DNA of 64,000 nucleotides from Acetobacter sicerae (GCF_011516765.1 NZ_JAAABN010000002.1:1-64000); one strand, 5' to 3'. Counted from the stretch's first letter, positions 8,363 through 16,784 are shown. Program-made: numbers and translations. Notes: a model not told the origin generated them from the letters alone.

Positions 8363-9847
8363 ATGATGACACACGATGAATGGAAGAAGCGTGTAGCATC
8401 TCTCAAATTTCGCAATCAATGCTGGATTGATGGCAGAGCAGTCGATGCCGTGTCAGGCGCCACATTCCCCTGCGTGAATCCGGCGACGGGCGCAGTACTG
8501 ACCGAAGTGGCGCGGGGAGGAGCGGCAGATATTGATCTGGCCGTGAACGCCGCGCGCCGGTCGTTTGCCGACCGGCGCTGGTCCGGTTTGCAACCCATCG
8601 AACGCAAGGACGTGCTGCTGCGTCTGACTGCCTTGATCCGTGATCATCTTGAAGAATTCGCTCTTCTTGAAACGCTTGATATGGGCAAGCCGATCAGCGA
8701 CAGCCTGCAGTACGATGCGCCCGGTTCGGCCGCCATCCTGCAATGGCATGCCGAAGCGATCGACAAACTCTATGGGGAAATTGCCCCCACGGGCGCAGCG
8801 GATCTGGCGCTGGTTCGACGTGTGCCGCTAGGAGTCGTGGGAGCAGTCGTTCCATGGAACTATCCGCTGGAAATGGCGATATGGAAGATTGCACCGGCTC
8901 TGGCGGTGGGAAATTCGGTCGTGCTCAAACCCGCCGAGCAATCTCCTCTCTCTGCACTCCGCCTTGCCGAACTGGCCACTGAAGCGGGCCTGCCTGACGG
9001 TGTGCTGAATGTGGTGCCCGGTTTTGGCGAAGATGCCGGTCAGGCGCTTGGACGCCATATGGAAGTGGACTGCATTGCGTTCACAGGCTCGACCGCGATC
9101 GGAAAACTGTTCATGCGCTACGCGGGCGAAAGCAACATGAAGATGGTGTGGCCAGAGACGGGCGGGAAAAGCCCGAATGTAATCTTCGCCGATGCCGATC
9201 TGGAGGCAGCCGCGGCATCAGCGGCCTTCGGGATATTTTTCAATCAGGGCGAAGTCTGCTCGGCGAATTCCCGCCTTCTGGTCGAACGACCGGTCCTGAC
9301 GGAGATGCTCGAACGCCTCACTGCGCTTGCCGCGGATTTCCAGCCGGGTGATCCACTGGATCCGCAGACGCATGCGGGGGCGCTTGTTGATGGACGCCAC
9401 ACTGACCGGGTCATGAAATTCATCGATCAGGCCAGAAAAGATGGCCGACTTGTTACAGGCGGCGAGCGGCATGTGATCAATGGTTCGGATGCGTTCGTCA
9501 CTCCCACGATCTTCACGGATTTGCCAGCCGGGGCGGAACTGCTGCGGGAGGAAGTGTTTGGTCCCGTGCTGACAGTGCAGGCGTTCGATACAGAAGAGGA
9601 AGCGGTCTCTCTCGCCAATGATACAGTTTATGGATTGGCTGCTTCCGTATGGACGCGCGACCTGAGCAGGGCGCTACGTATGTCGGACCAACTTGAAGCG
9701 GGAACCGTGTCCATCAATACGGTGGATGCTCTTTCGGTGATGACACCATTTGGCGGACTGAAGCAGTCAGGCTTTGGCCGGGATCTCTCCCTGCATTCTT
9801 TCGACAAGTATTCGGCCCTCAAGACAAGCTGGATCAAGGTAGGCTGA
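8363..9847 (+). CDS. NAD(P)-dependent aldehyde dehydrogenase (betaine-aldehyde or PuuC-like)
   Basis: This is a full-length 494-residue ALDH. Visible motifs are VVPWNYPLEMAIWKIAPAL, the cofactor-binding VLKPAEQSPLSA (about 188-199), FTGSTAIGK (240-248), the catalytic Glu265 in PETGGKSP and the catalytic Cys299 in NQGEVCSA, and EEVFGPVLTV near the C-terminus. The sequence style (N-terminal leader before FRNQCWIDG, ETGGKSPNVIFADADL) resembles the PuuC aminoaldehyde branch. In this operon betaine aldehyde is the logical substrate, but 4-aminobutyraldehyde-type substrates cannot be excluded. It lies 15 bp after proV and 95 bp before the oxygenase. Confidence 0.8.
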   Translation: MMTHDEWKKRVASLKFRNQCWIDGRAVDAVSGATFPCVNPATGAVLTEVARGGAADIDLAVNAARRSFADRRWSGLQPIERKDVLLRLTALIRDHLEEFALLETLDMGKPISDSLQYDAPGSAAILQWHAEAIDKLYGEIAPTGAADLALVRRVPLGVVGAVVPWNYPLEMAIWKIAPALAVGNSVVLKPAEQSPLSALRLAELATEAGLPDGVLNVVPGFGEDAGQALGRHMEVDCIAFTGSTAIGKLFMRYAGESNMKMVWPETGGKSPNVIFADADLEAAAASAAFGIFFNQGEVCSANSRLLVERPVLTEMLERLTALAADFQPGDPLDPQTHAGALVDGRHTDRVMKFIDQARKDGRLVTGGERHVINGSDAFVTPTIFTDLPAGAELLREEVFGPVLTVQAFDTEEEAVSLANDTVYGLAASVWTRDLSRALRMSDQLEAGTVSINTVDALSVMTPFGGLKQSGFGRDLSLHSFDKYSALKTSWIKVG

Positions 9848-9942
9848 GAACCACCGCAGACCCTGCAAGCGCGTGCAGGACGCTTGGTGAAGATTCTTGA
9901 AAAGACACGTTTCACACGTAAGATATCGTGAGGATTTCCGTA

Positions 9943-11067
9943 ATGAACACATGCGCTGCATCTGCGGAACTGAATGAAAATGTGGCCGCTCCGTTCGACC
10001 AGGCGGAAGCGATGCCGGTCGCGGTCTATACATCGCCAGATTTTCTCGAACTGGAACAGTCGCGCATTTTCGCCGGAAGCTGGCTGTGTGCCGGCCGTAC
10101 AAGTTCACTCCCCACGCCAGGCGACTATCTGACGATGACGATCGCTGATGAGCCTGTTATTGTCCTGCGGGATGCTCAGGGGGAGCTGTGTGCGATGTCG
10201 AATGTCTGCCGACATCGCATGTCCCTTCTGTTGGAAGGGAAAGGGCATGTGTCCGTCATCACCTGCCCTTATCACGCATGGAGCTACGGACTTGACGGAG
10301 CGCTTCGCGGTGCTCCGGCCATGGATCAGAACAAGAGTTTTTGCAAAGAGAAGTTCCGCCTGCCGCAGATACGTTGTGTGGACTGGCAAGGCTGGATCAT
10401 GGTGACGCTTGATCCCGATCTCCCGCTACCGCAGGAGCTTTATGCGGATGTGGATCGGCTCGTGGGTTATCTGCACATGCAGGATTATGTCCAGACGTTC
10501 AGTGAACAGCATCGCTGGAACACAAACTGGAAGATTCTCGCTGAAAATTTCATGGAAAGCTATCACTTGCCCATGTGCCATTCGGGGACCATAGGAGGGT
10601 CCACGAAACTGCGCGAAATGGTGTGTCCTGAAGGTTTCCCGGCGTTCAATTATCACCACATCCTCAAGGATGATAAAGTGCCGCTGGCTCTGGCCCATCC
10701 GGAGAACACGACGCTGCAGGGGGATGACCGTCGTCGCACATGGTTGCTGGCGATCTATCCTTCACTGCTCATCACACTGACACCCGGTTACTTCTGGTAT
10801 CTGTCACTGACTCCGGACGGTGTCGATCATGTGAACATTCTTTACGGCGGCGGCCTGTCTCCCGAATTTATGGCCGACCCTCAGGCGCAGGAGCATTTCG
10901 CGTCCCTTAAAACATTGCTTGATGAAGTGAACCAGGAAGATCAGGGCTGCACGGAGCGTGTCTGGAAAGGGCTGCAGAGCCGATTTGCCGTGCCCGGCAC
11001 GCTCTCGCATCTCGAACGACCAAACTATGAGTTCGCCAGCTGGATTTCTCAGAAAGTCGGCATTTGA
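9943..11067 (+). CDS. Rieske non-heme iron oxygenase alpha subunit (choline monooxygenase/GbcA-like)
   Basis: This 374-residue oxygenase has a Rieske [2Fe-2S] site C89-x-H91 (VCRHRM) and C108-x2-H111 (CPYHAWSYG). Its mononuclear iron site is in ENFMESYHLPMCH (His208 and His213). The arrangement matches the group that includes plant choline monooxygenase, glycine-betaine demethylase GbcA and carnitine oxygenase CntA/YeaW. In context the likely reaction is demethylation of glycine betaine to dimethylglycine, or an alternative choline oxidation. No ferredoxin reductase (GbcB/CntB-type) is next to it, so its electron donor must be elsewhere or was lost where the IS now sits. ATG 9943 is preceded by TGAGGA; GTG 9928 is the alternative. 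Confidence 0.82.
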   Translation: MNTCAASAELNENVAAPFDQAEAMPVAVYTSPDFLELEQSRIFAGSWLCAGRTSSLPTPGDYLTMTIADEPVIVLRDAQGELCAMSNVCRHRMSLLLEGKGHVSVITCPYHAWSYGLDGALRGAPAMDQNKSFCKEKFRLPQIRCVDWQGWIMVTLDPDLPLPQELYADVDRLVGYLHMQDYVQTFSEQHRWNTNWKILAENFMESYHLPMCHSGTIGGSTKLREMVCPEGFPAFNYHHILKDDKVPLALAHPENTTLQGDDRRRTWLLAIYPSLLITLTPGYFWYLSLTPDGVDHVNILYGGGLSPEFMADPQAQEHFASLKTLLDEVNQEDQGCTERVWKGLQSRFAVPGTLSHLERPNYEFASWISQKVGI

Positions 11068-11224
11068 TCGCAACAACTCACGCAACCTGTGGCGTTGTGT
11101 CATTTCCCGAAGCGATCATGGGACCTCTGATAAGGGAGGTTCTCCCAAAGGCAACACACACAGCCTCAGAATTTGCACACACTGTCAGTGATCGTGTGGT
11201 GTGTCGATAGCAGCCCAAAATTCC

Positions 11225-12079
11225 AGGGCGTGTCGTCAGTTAAGCGGGAGGATTATGACGCTTGTACTCCTGCCTGATCTGTGATGTTTTTTCCCTGTTT
11301 TTCGGGGAGAGTGTGAATGCGACGGTATGGTCTGAGCGATGGACAGTGGGAGCGGATAAAAGATCTTCTCCCGGGTCGTGAAGGTCATGTCGGCGGGACT
11401 GCTGCGGATAACCGTCTGTTTATCGAAGCCGTGTTGTATCGTTATCGCGCAGGCATTCCCTGGCGTGACCTGCCTGTCTGCTTTGGGGAGTGGAAGAACA
11501 TGCACCGGCGGCTGCGTCGCTGGTGTGAAAGTGGTGTGATCGAACGGATTTTCCGGCATCTGGCTGCTGACCATGACAACGAATACATGATGATCGACAG
11601 CACGATTGTCCGCGCTCACCAGCATAGCGCAGGCGCCTAAAAAAGGGGGGCGGATCAGGCCATCGGCCGATCCCGTGGCGGACTGACTACCAAAATCCAT
11701 GCCATTGTCGATGCTGCGGGAAAGGCTGTGGCTCTTTCCCTGACACCCGGGCAAAGGGCGGACATCACTGAAGCAGAGCCTCTCCTGGATGAAATCGATC
11801 CCGAGACCTTCATCGCCGACAAGGCTTATGACGCCGGTCCCCTCATCGAAAAGCTGAAGAGCGGGGGATCACACCGGTTATTCCGTCAAAGAAAAACCAA
11901 TGCAATCCACGGAAAATCCGTTTTTCAATTTATAAAAAACGAAACATCATTGAACGGTTCTTCGCCACACTGAAGCAGTTCAGAGGCATAGCGACACGCT
12001 ACGACAAGCTGAAATCAACCTTCATCGCAGCAGTGCAACTCCTCTCCGCTGTCATCGGAGCTAACTGACGACACGCCCT
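11225..12079 (+). mobile_element. IS5-family insertion sequence, copy 2
   Basis: The element is 855 bp and has perfect 18-bp terminal inverted repeats, AGGGCGTGTCGTCAGTTA at 11225-11242 and its complement at 12062-12079. The right flank reads CTAG if the end is placed two bases inward, and the left flank reads CCAG at the equivalent place, so a CTAG-type target with one change is possible but unproven. The transposase is read on the plus strand, opposite to copy 1. The element separates the Rieske gene from a cupin whose start it removed. Confidence 0.88.
11317..12068 (+). pseudogene. IS5-family DDE transposase with stop codon and frameshift
   Basis: The first half is open from ATG 11317 (MRRYGLSDGQWERIKDLLPG ... 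MMIDSTIVRAHQHSAGA) to a TAA at 11638-11640. It stops just before an A6G6 run. The second half (ADQAIGRSRGGLTTKIHA ... FIADKAYD) continues in the same frame directly after that stop, so a CAA-to-TAA change or slippage over A6G6 would explain it. A single base is missing near 11860-11875, after LIEKLK. The rest of the domain (ITPVIPSKK ... ERFFATLKQF, with the catalytic Glu) is in the neighbouring frame, ending with TGA at 12068. Two lesions make activity unlikely. Confidence 0.8.
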
Positions 12080-12090
12080 AGAGCCCTCGT

Positions 12091-12393
12091 GTGGCGGGTG
12101 ACATCAATACGCCCCAGATTAAACTGGCAAAATTAAAGGGGATGTTCGACTGGCACCATCACGAGCATGAGGACGAACTGTTCCTGGTTGTTTCCGGAAC
12201 ATTGCGCATGCATTCCCTGGATCACGAGGTCGACATCGAGACTGGTGAATTCATCATTGTTCCGCATGGGATCGAGCCTTGCTCCGAGGCTTTAAGCGAC
12301 GAATGTCATGTTGTTCTGCTAGAGCCCAATACGACGTTTAACACGGGCAATGTGACCACTGACGGGACCGTGCACACGCTGTCGCGGATATAA
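12091..12393 (+). pseudogene. Cupin-domain protein, 5' end removed by IS copy 2
   Basis: The remaining 100 codons encode a single cupin barrel with the metal-binding pattern WHHHEHEDELFLVVSG and the second motif GEFIIVPHGIEPCSEA, ending FEPNT-like LLEPNTTFNTGNVTT. Homologous small cupins normally begin about 20 residues earlier and carry SP-(K/R)-(I/V)-x-G before the first motif. Here the codons SPRVAGDIN start immediately after the IS boundary (12082) with an in-frame TAG at 12079-12081, so the native start is missing. A GTG at 12091 could still allow a shortened product. Function is unknown; it may be a sugar or small-molecule binding protein. Confidence 0.7.
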
Positions 12394-12532
12394 TCTGAGC
12401 TCCCACTACTGAGCGTGACAGTATTGTCTCAGAAAACTTACGATTATCTCTGGGTGAAGTGGGCCAAACATATGTCCGTTTCTACCCTCGAATGACCCAA
12501 AAGCAGATATTCCGCTCTCCCCTCCCTAACTG

Positions 12533-13180
12533 TCACTCCAAAAGCCGCGGGAGATCGACGCAAGCAAGCATGCCATCTGACAAAGACTTCTGAAGACACA
12601 GAGCCTCTGCCACCGGTGCATTCATCCAAACATCCAGTTCATCTGGTTGCATCAGGATCACTGGCATGGCCTTCGGATGGATCGCGCCCACTTCCCGATT
12701 GGCCTCAGTGGTCAGAAAACCGAACAGGTCATCCGTCGTCTCCCCGTCCGCCAGTTTCCGCACCGACGTCCACCGGCACCAGATCCCGGCAAAGAAAGCC
12801 AGCGGCTCACCGTCGCTGCGGACAAACCACGCAGGCCGTGATTTGCCATTAGGCAAACGCTCCGGTTCCGAAAAGGCGGTCAGCGGCACTAGACAGCGAT
12901 GCGCCACCCCTTCCCAGCGCTTCCACCATGTCGAGGTCGGATTGCGGATATTGGTCATACCGCGATCCACTTTATGGCCTTTCAGGTAACCGGGCGGTGT
13001 CGGCATGCCCCAGCGCGCCATGACCAGTTCACGGCCATTGTCTCCATTCCGCACAACCGGTGCCATCGTGTTCGGGTAAATCTCGGGCAATGGCTGGAGA
13101 TTCCCCGTGCGATCCTCGAGGACTTTTGCAACGTCCTTGATCGCCTGTGGGTTGGAAGTCATGGAATAGAGATTGCACAT
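12533..13180 (-). CDS. SOS response-associated peptidase (SRAP, YedK/HMCES family)
   Basis: The 215-residue protein starts Met-Cys-Asn-Leu-Tyr; the Cys2 exposed after Met removal is the residue that forms a thiazolidine crosslink with abasic sites in single-stranded DNA. Other SRAP features are the conserved NIRNPTSTWW region, RCLVPLTAFSEPE with the catalytic-site Glu, AFFAGIW and the C-terminal IHPKAMPVIL, which contains the conserved His. It protects abasic sites in stalled replication forks. The gene lies 12 bp after the helicase gene on the same strand, so both are probably one damage-inducible transcript facing away from imuA. Confidence 0.88.
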   Translation of the reverse strand: MCNLYSMTSNPQAIKDVAKVLEDRTGNLQPLPEIYPNTMAPVVRNGDNGRELVMARWGMPTPPGYLKGHKVDRGMTNIRNPTSTWWKRWEGVAHRCLVPLTAFSEPERLPNGKSRPAWFVRSDGEPLAFFAGIWCRWTSVRKLADGETTDDLFGFLTTEANREVGAIHPKAMPVILMQPDELDVWMNAPVAEALCLQKSLSDGMLACVDLPRLLE

Positions 13181-13192
13181 CTGTCTGCTCCC

Positions 13193-15295
13193 TTACGACC
13201 ACATGCCGCGCAGACGGGCTGCCATGTCGATCCGCACGGACTGCACCGCCTCCTGCCGGGCCTGCTCTTCCGGTTTCACGACCGGCCAGGCCATGGACTG
13301 GAACAAAGGCAGCATGTCCCGGTCGATGAAGCGCGTCCGCGAGGCATAGACATGCCGGTCGCCCCGGCTGTGCTGGCCATGCACGTAAAAACGCTGCGGT
13401 ACCATGATATCGAGACTGTCCTTCGCCCGTGTCATAGCCACATAGAACAGCCGGCGCTCCTCCTCGATGTCGTCCTTCTCACCAGTGGCCAGATCAGACG
13501 GAATGCACCCATCGACCACGTTCATGACGAACACATTCTTCCACTCCTGCCCCTTGGCGGAATGAATGGTGGAGAGGATCAGATAGTCTTCATCCAGCAA
13601 CGGCACGCCGGCCTGGTCGGATGTGGCATCCGGCGGATCCAGCGTCAGTTCGGTCAGAAACTTCTCTCGTGACGGATACCCCCCGGCGATCTGCTCAAGC
13701 TGCACCAGATCGGCCAGCCGCGTGGAGGCGTCCTCATGCAGCCGCTCCAGATGCGGCTCATACCAGTACCGCACAGCCGCGATCTCGCCCGGCCAGCCGA
13801 CCTGATGGCTGCCGAGAGCTGTCAGCAGATTCACAAACCCCGTCCAGGCCTCGCCACTGCGCTGCGGCGCTTTCACATCCTTCAGCGCCTCGAACGGATG
13901 CGCACTCTCGCCCATCGTATCCAGCACGCGTCGGGCCGAACCCGGCCCCACGCCGGGGAGAAGCTGCAACACCCGAAAGCCCGCGATGCGGTCGCGTGGG
14001 TTCTGGGCAAAACGCAATAGCGCCAGCACATCTTTCACATGCGCGCTGTCGAGAAATTTGAGGCCACCGAACTTCACGAACGGAATATTGCGCCGGGTCA
14101 GTTCCACCTCCAGCGTGCCGCTATGGTGCGAAGCCCGGAACAGCACGGCCTGCTGCTTCATCGGTGTTCCCGCCTCCCGCTCTTCCAGCACCCGATCGGC
14201 GATGTAGTTGGCCTGCGCCGTGTCGTCCCAGATGGTGACCAGTCGCGGCTTTTCCTCCGAAGTCCGTTCGGTCCACAGATCCTTGGTGAACCGCTCGGCC
14301 GCCTCACCGATCACGGCATTGGCCGCATCCAGAATGGGTTTCGTCGAACGATAGTTCCGATCCAACGTCACGATGCGCGCCGGGGGATCGAAAGACGCTG
14401 GAAAATCGAGGATGTTGCGCACGGTCGCGGCCCGGAAGGCATAGATGCTCTGCGCGTCATCACCCACCACCGTCAGGCCTCGACCGTCCGGCTTCATGCC
14501 CAACAGGATATCCGCCTGCAGCCGGTTGGTGTCCTGATACTCATCGACCAGCACATGATCCCATTTGCCGCCGATGTCAGTGGCCAGAACGAGGTCGCTA
14601 ACCATCTGCGCCCAGCACAACAGCAGATCGTCGTAATCCAGCACGCCCTGCTCCTGCTTCGCCGTGACATAGCCGGCGAAGAGCTGTTTCAACTGGGCTT
14701 CCCAGCCCGCGCACCACGGATAGTGCTTCATCAGCACATCGGCGAGCGGCACGCCGGAATTCACCACACGGGAATAGATGGCCAGACACGTGCCCTTGCC
14801 GGGAAACCGCTTTTCGGTTTTTGAAAACCCGAGATCATGGCGGATCAGATTCATCAGGTCAGCAGAATCTTCCCGGTCATGAATCGAAAACGCCGGATCC
14901 ATACCGATCTGCTGCGCATATTCCCGCAGCAGCCGCGCACCGATGGAATGAAACGTCCCGGCCCAGGCCAGCACGTCGGCCAGTGGACCGGTCTTGTCGC
15001 CCAGCACGGTTTTGCAGATGCGCTCCACCCGTCGCGTCATCTCGACACTGGCGCGCCGGGAGAAGGTCAGCAGCAGGATGCGGCGCGGATCAGCCCCCGA
15101 AGCGATCAGATGCGCCACCCGATGTGCGAGCGTGTTGGTCTTGCCCGATCCGGCGCCAGCGATGACCAGCAGCGGAGATGAATCCGCCCCGCCTGCCGAG
15201 ACTCCGGTCCCATGCGTGACGGCCTGCCGCTGCGCGTCATTCAGACGGGACAGATAATCGTCGTGGTCCAGGACGGGAGAAGTCTCTGAATTCAA
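13193..15295 (-). CDS. UvrD/PcrA-like superfamily 1 DNA helicase
   Basis: This 700-residue ATP-dependent helicase carries the SF1A motifs in order: Q motif (LNDAQRQAVTHG), Walker A AGAGSGKTNTL, motif Ia LLLTFSRRA, Walker B DEYQDTN, motif III VVGDDAQSIYAFRAA, motif IV LDRNYRST, motif V TIHSAKGQEWKNVFV and motif VI FYVAMTRAKDSL. It belongs to the short UvrD-like group rather than AddA or RecB. The start is a TTG at 15295; there is no in-frame ATG near it and a stop lies 18 bases upstream, so the first residues are uncertain. It shares the divergent control region, including a LexA box, with imuA and is followed by the SRAP gene. Confidence 0.88.
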   Translation of the reverse strand: MNSETSPVLDHDDYLSRLNDAQRQAVTHGTGVSAGGADSSPLLVIAGAGSGKTNTLAHRVAHLIASGADPRRILLLTFSRRASVEMTRRVERICKTVLGDKTGPLADVLAWAGTFHSIGARLLREYAQQIGMDPAFSIHDREDSADLMNLIRHDLGFSKTEKRFPGKGTCLAIYSRVVNSGVPLADVLMKHYPWCAGWEAQLKQLFAGYVTAKQEQGVLDYDDLLLCWAQMVSDLVLATDIGGKWDHVLVDEYQDTNRLQADILLGMKPDGRGLTVVGDDAQSIYAFRAATVRNILDFPASFDPPARIVTLDRNYRSTKPILDAANAVIGEAAERFTKDLWTERTSEEKPRLVTIWDDTAQANYIADRVLEEREAGTPMKQQAVLFRASHHSGTLEVELTRRNIPFVKFGGLKFLDSAHVKDVLALLRFAQNPRDRIAGFRVLQLLPGVGPGSARRVLDTMGESAHPFEALKDVKAPQRSGEAWTGFVNLLTALGSHQVGWPGEIAAVRYWYEPHLERLHEDASTRLADLVQLEQIAGGYPSREKFLTELTLDPPDATSDQAGVPLLDEDYLILSTIHSAKGQEWKNVFVMNVVDGCIPSDLATGEKDDIEEERRLFYVAMTRAKDSLDIMVPQRFYVHGQHSRGDRHVYASRTRFIDRDMLPLFQSMAWPVVKPEEQARQEAVQSVRIDMAARLRGMWS

Positions 15296-15392
15296 TTCCT
15301 TAAGGTACCTTCACCAATAATTCCGGGTGGTTATGCGCCCTGCATCATGCCTGAGGTGGTGCGAATTTGCATTGACTTCCATCGCCCCATCA

Positions 15393-15407
15393 GAACAAAT
15401 CACGAAC
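15393..15407. promoter_or_regulatory. LexA (SOS) box, alphaproteobacterial type
   Basis: The sequence GAAC-AAATCAC-GAAC is a perfect match to the alphaproteobacterial LexA operator GAAC-N7-GAAC (equivalently GTTC-N7-GTTC). It overlaps a TATAAT at 15409-15414 and lies 45 bases upstream of the imuA ATG, inside the 157-bp divergent region shared with the helicase gene. LexA bound here should block imuA and possibly the helicase-SRAP transcript until DNA damage. Confidence 0.8.
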
Positions 15408-15452
15408 ATATAATCATGAAATCCGCCTGCACAAGGGACATCGAGCCGTGAC

Positions 15453-16217
15453 ATGACTGCTGAAACCCATAAAAAACCCGGTCTTGAGACGCTGCGGGCC
15501 GCGATCAGCCGTCTCGAAGGACATAGCGACCGACGCCGCAGGATGCTGCCTTTTGGCGTGCGCGAGATCGACAGTCGCCTGCCCGGTGGCGGGCTGGCGC
15601 TGGGCGCCCTGCATGAAGTGGCCGGTGGTGGCAATGATGCCCTGCACAGTGCCGCCGCCGGTCAGTTCTGCGCCGGGATTGCGGCCCGCACGCGCGGCAA
15701 GGTGCTCTGGATCGTCACCCGTCAGGATGTGTTCGCCCCTTCCCTGAAACAGGTCGGGCTGTCGGCACGGCGAACCATTTTTGTCGAGGCCAGTTCGGAC
15801 GTCGATGTGCTGGCCTGTTTCGAGGAAGGACTGCGGCATGGCGGCCTTGGGGCCGTGGTCGCGGAAGTAGCCCGCCTGTCCATGACCTCCTCACGTCGCC
15901 TGCAACTGGCGGCCGAGACATCTGGCTCTCTGGGCATCGCGATACGCCGCTGGCGACGACAGACGGATGCTGCGGATTTCGGCCAGCCGACTGCCAGTGT
16001 GACCCGATGGCGGGTGTCCGTCCTGCCGTCTGTGTCTTTGCCGGTGCCCGGTGTGGGCCGTCCCCGCTGGTTGCTGGAACTGATCCGTGCCCGTGCGGGC
16101 GAATGTGCCGATTTTGAAGTGGAGGCCTGTGATGGCAAGGGTCGTCTCTCTTTACCTGCCGCTCTGGCCGACAGACCGGATCAGGAAGCGGCTTGGACCA
16201 GACGCGCCCGCGCCTGA
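15453..16217 (+). CDS. imuA: ImuA-like RecA/SulA-related mutagenesis protein
   Basis: The 254-residue protein matches the ImuA family that acts with the Y-family-like ImuB and DnaE2 in damage-induced mutagenesis. It has the typical opening (LETLRAAISRLEG, then RRMLPFGVREIDSRLPGGGLALGALHEVAG), with a RecA-like fold but no intact Walker A. A C-terminal segment (RPRWLLELIRARAGECADFEVEACDGKGRL) is typical of the family. ATG 15453 is 45 bp after the LexA box. The imuB start codon overlaps its 3' end by 86 bases. Because imuB is truncated here and no dnaE2 follows, this gene probably no longer supports the pathway locally. Confidence 0.82.
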   Translation: MTAETHKKPGLETLRAAISRLEGHSDRRRRMLPFGVREIDSRLPGGGLALGALHEVAGGGNDALHSAAAGQFCAGIAARTRGKVLWIVTRQDVFAPSLKQVGLSARRTIFVEASSDVDVLACFEEGLRHGGLGAVVAEVARLSMTSSRRLQLAAETSGSLGIAIRRWRRQTDAADFGQPTASVTRWRVSVLPSVSLPVPGVGRPRWLLELIRARAGECADFEVEACDGKGRLSLPAALADRPDQEAAWTRRARA

Positions 16218-16317
16218 AACGCCGCTGGCGCTGGCCGGACGGGAAGGACGACGCCGGGTCGTGCTGTCGGTCGATCTCTCCAGATTCTATTATTGTTTCA
16301 ATGCAAAAAAATCCTAA
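16132..16317 (+). pseudogene. imuB: Truncated imuB (Y-family polymerase-like protein), N-terminal fragment
   Basis: From ATG 16132 the first 50 codons (MARVVSLYLPLWPTDRIRKR ... GREGRRRVVLSVD) are the conserved N-terminus of ImuB, whose full length is near 500 residues. After VDLS the frame enters AT-rich sequence (RFYYCFNAKKS) unrelated to ImuB and stops at 16317. The change in base composition at about 16280 marks a breakpoint. The start overlaps imuA, as in intact imuA-imuB cassettes, so the cassette was complete before the event. Confidence 0.78.
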
Positions 16318-16457
16318 TTATGTTAACTGCCATTACTTTCTCATGTAGTGTCCAAGATTTCCTCGCGTGATGCATTTAACAGAATAGTTCTCGCCTCACA
16401 CGCAACCATGGGGACATACATAAAGAAGCGTCCCCATTTCGCTACAAAGCTATCTCG

Positions 16458-16769
16458 CTAATGAATGAGAAAGAACGTTGCCCACAGAATGGCAACGCTC
16501 GAGACTATGAAGGTCACCATACCCCAAGACAGAAAAGGAACACACGCCCGCCCACGGCCGGAGGTGGACGGCAAAACACCCACAGGCTTTATAAGCGCCA
16601 AAACATCCGCCAGTAAAAACAGTGTTTTGCGCCCGAATTTGTATTTGGTGAGCGCCCCCGCGGCGACATAACGATCAATTGTTTTCACGTGGCAATGGAG
16701 GTGAATTGCCGCCGCCTCCTTCCGGGTAACAAACGCCCCTTTTGGGACCGATATGTCTGTACCGTGCAT
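16458..16769 (-). CDS. Small HTH protein with C-terminal membrane segment
   Basis: The 103-residue product has an excisionase/MerR-type helix-turn-helix at about 12-60 (VTRKEAAAIHLHCHVKTIDRYVAAGALTKYK ... FLLADVLALI). A hydrophobic segment follows near the C-terminus (FLSWGMVTFIVSSVAILWATFFLIH). Such HTH proteins are common on mobile elements as recombination directionality factors or repressors. ATG 16769 is preceded by GGGAGTG at a good distance. The combination of an excisionase-like HTH and a membrane anchor is unusual, and function is not known. It lies in the AT-rich scar between truncated imuB and tRNA-Ser. Confidence 0.55.
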   Translation of the reverse strand: MHGTDISVPKGAFVTRKEAAAIHLHCHVKTIDRYVAAGALTKYKFGRKTLFLLADVLALIKPVGVLPSTSGRGRACVPFLSWGMVTFIVSSVAILWATFFLIH

Positions 16770-16784
16770 GATACGCACTCCCAA

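Noticed and set aside
11068-11224. Reductase partner of the Rieske oxygenase in the gap before IS copy 2
   Set aside because: The gap is too short and contains no flavin- or ferredoxin-type motif.
12899-13672. 257-codon open frame on the plus strand across the SRAP-helicase boundary
   Set aside because: Crosses two well-supported genes antisense and has no recognisable motif.
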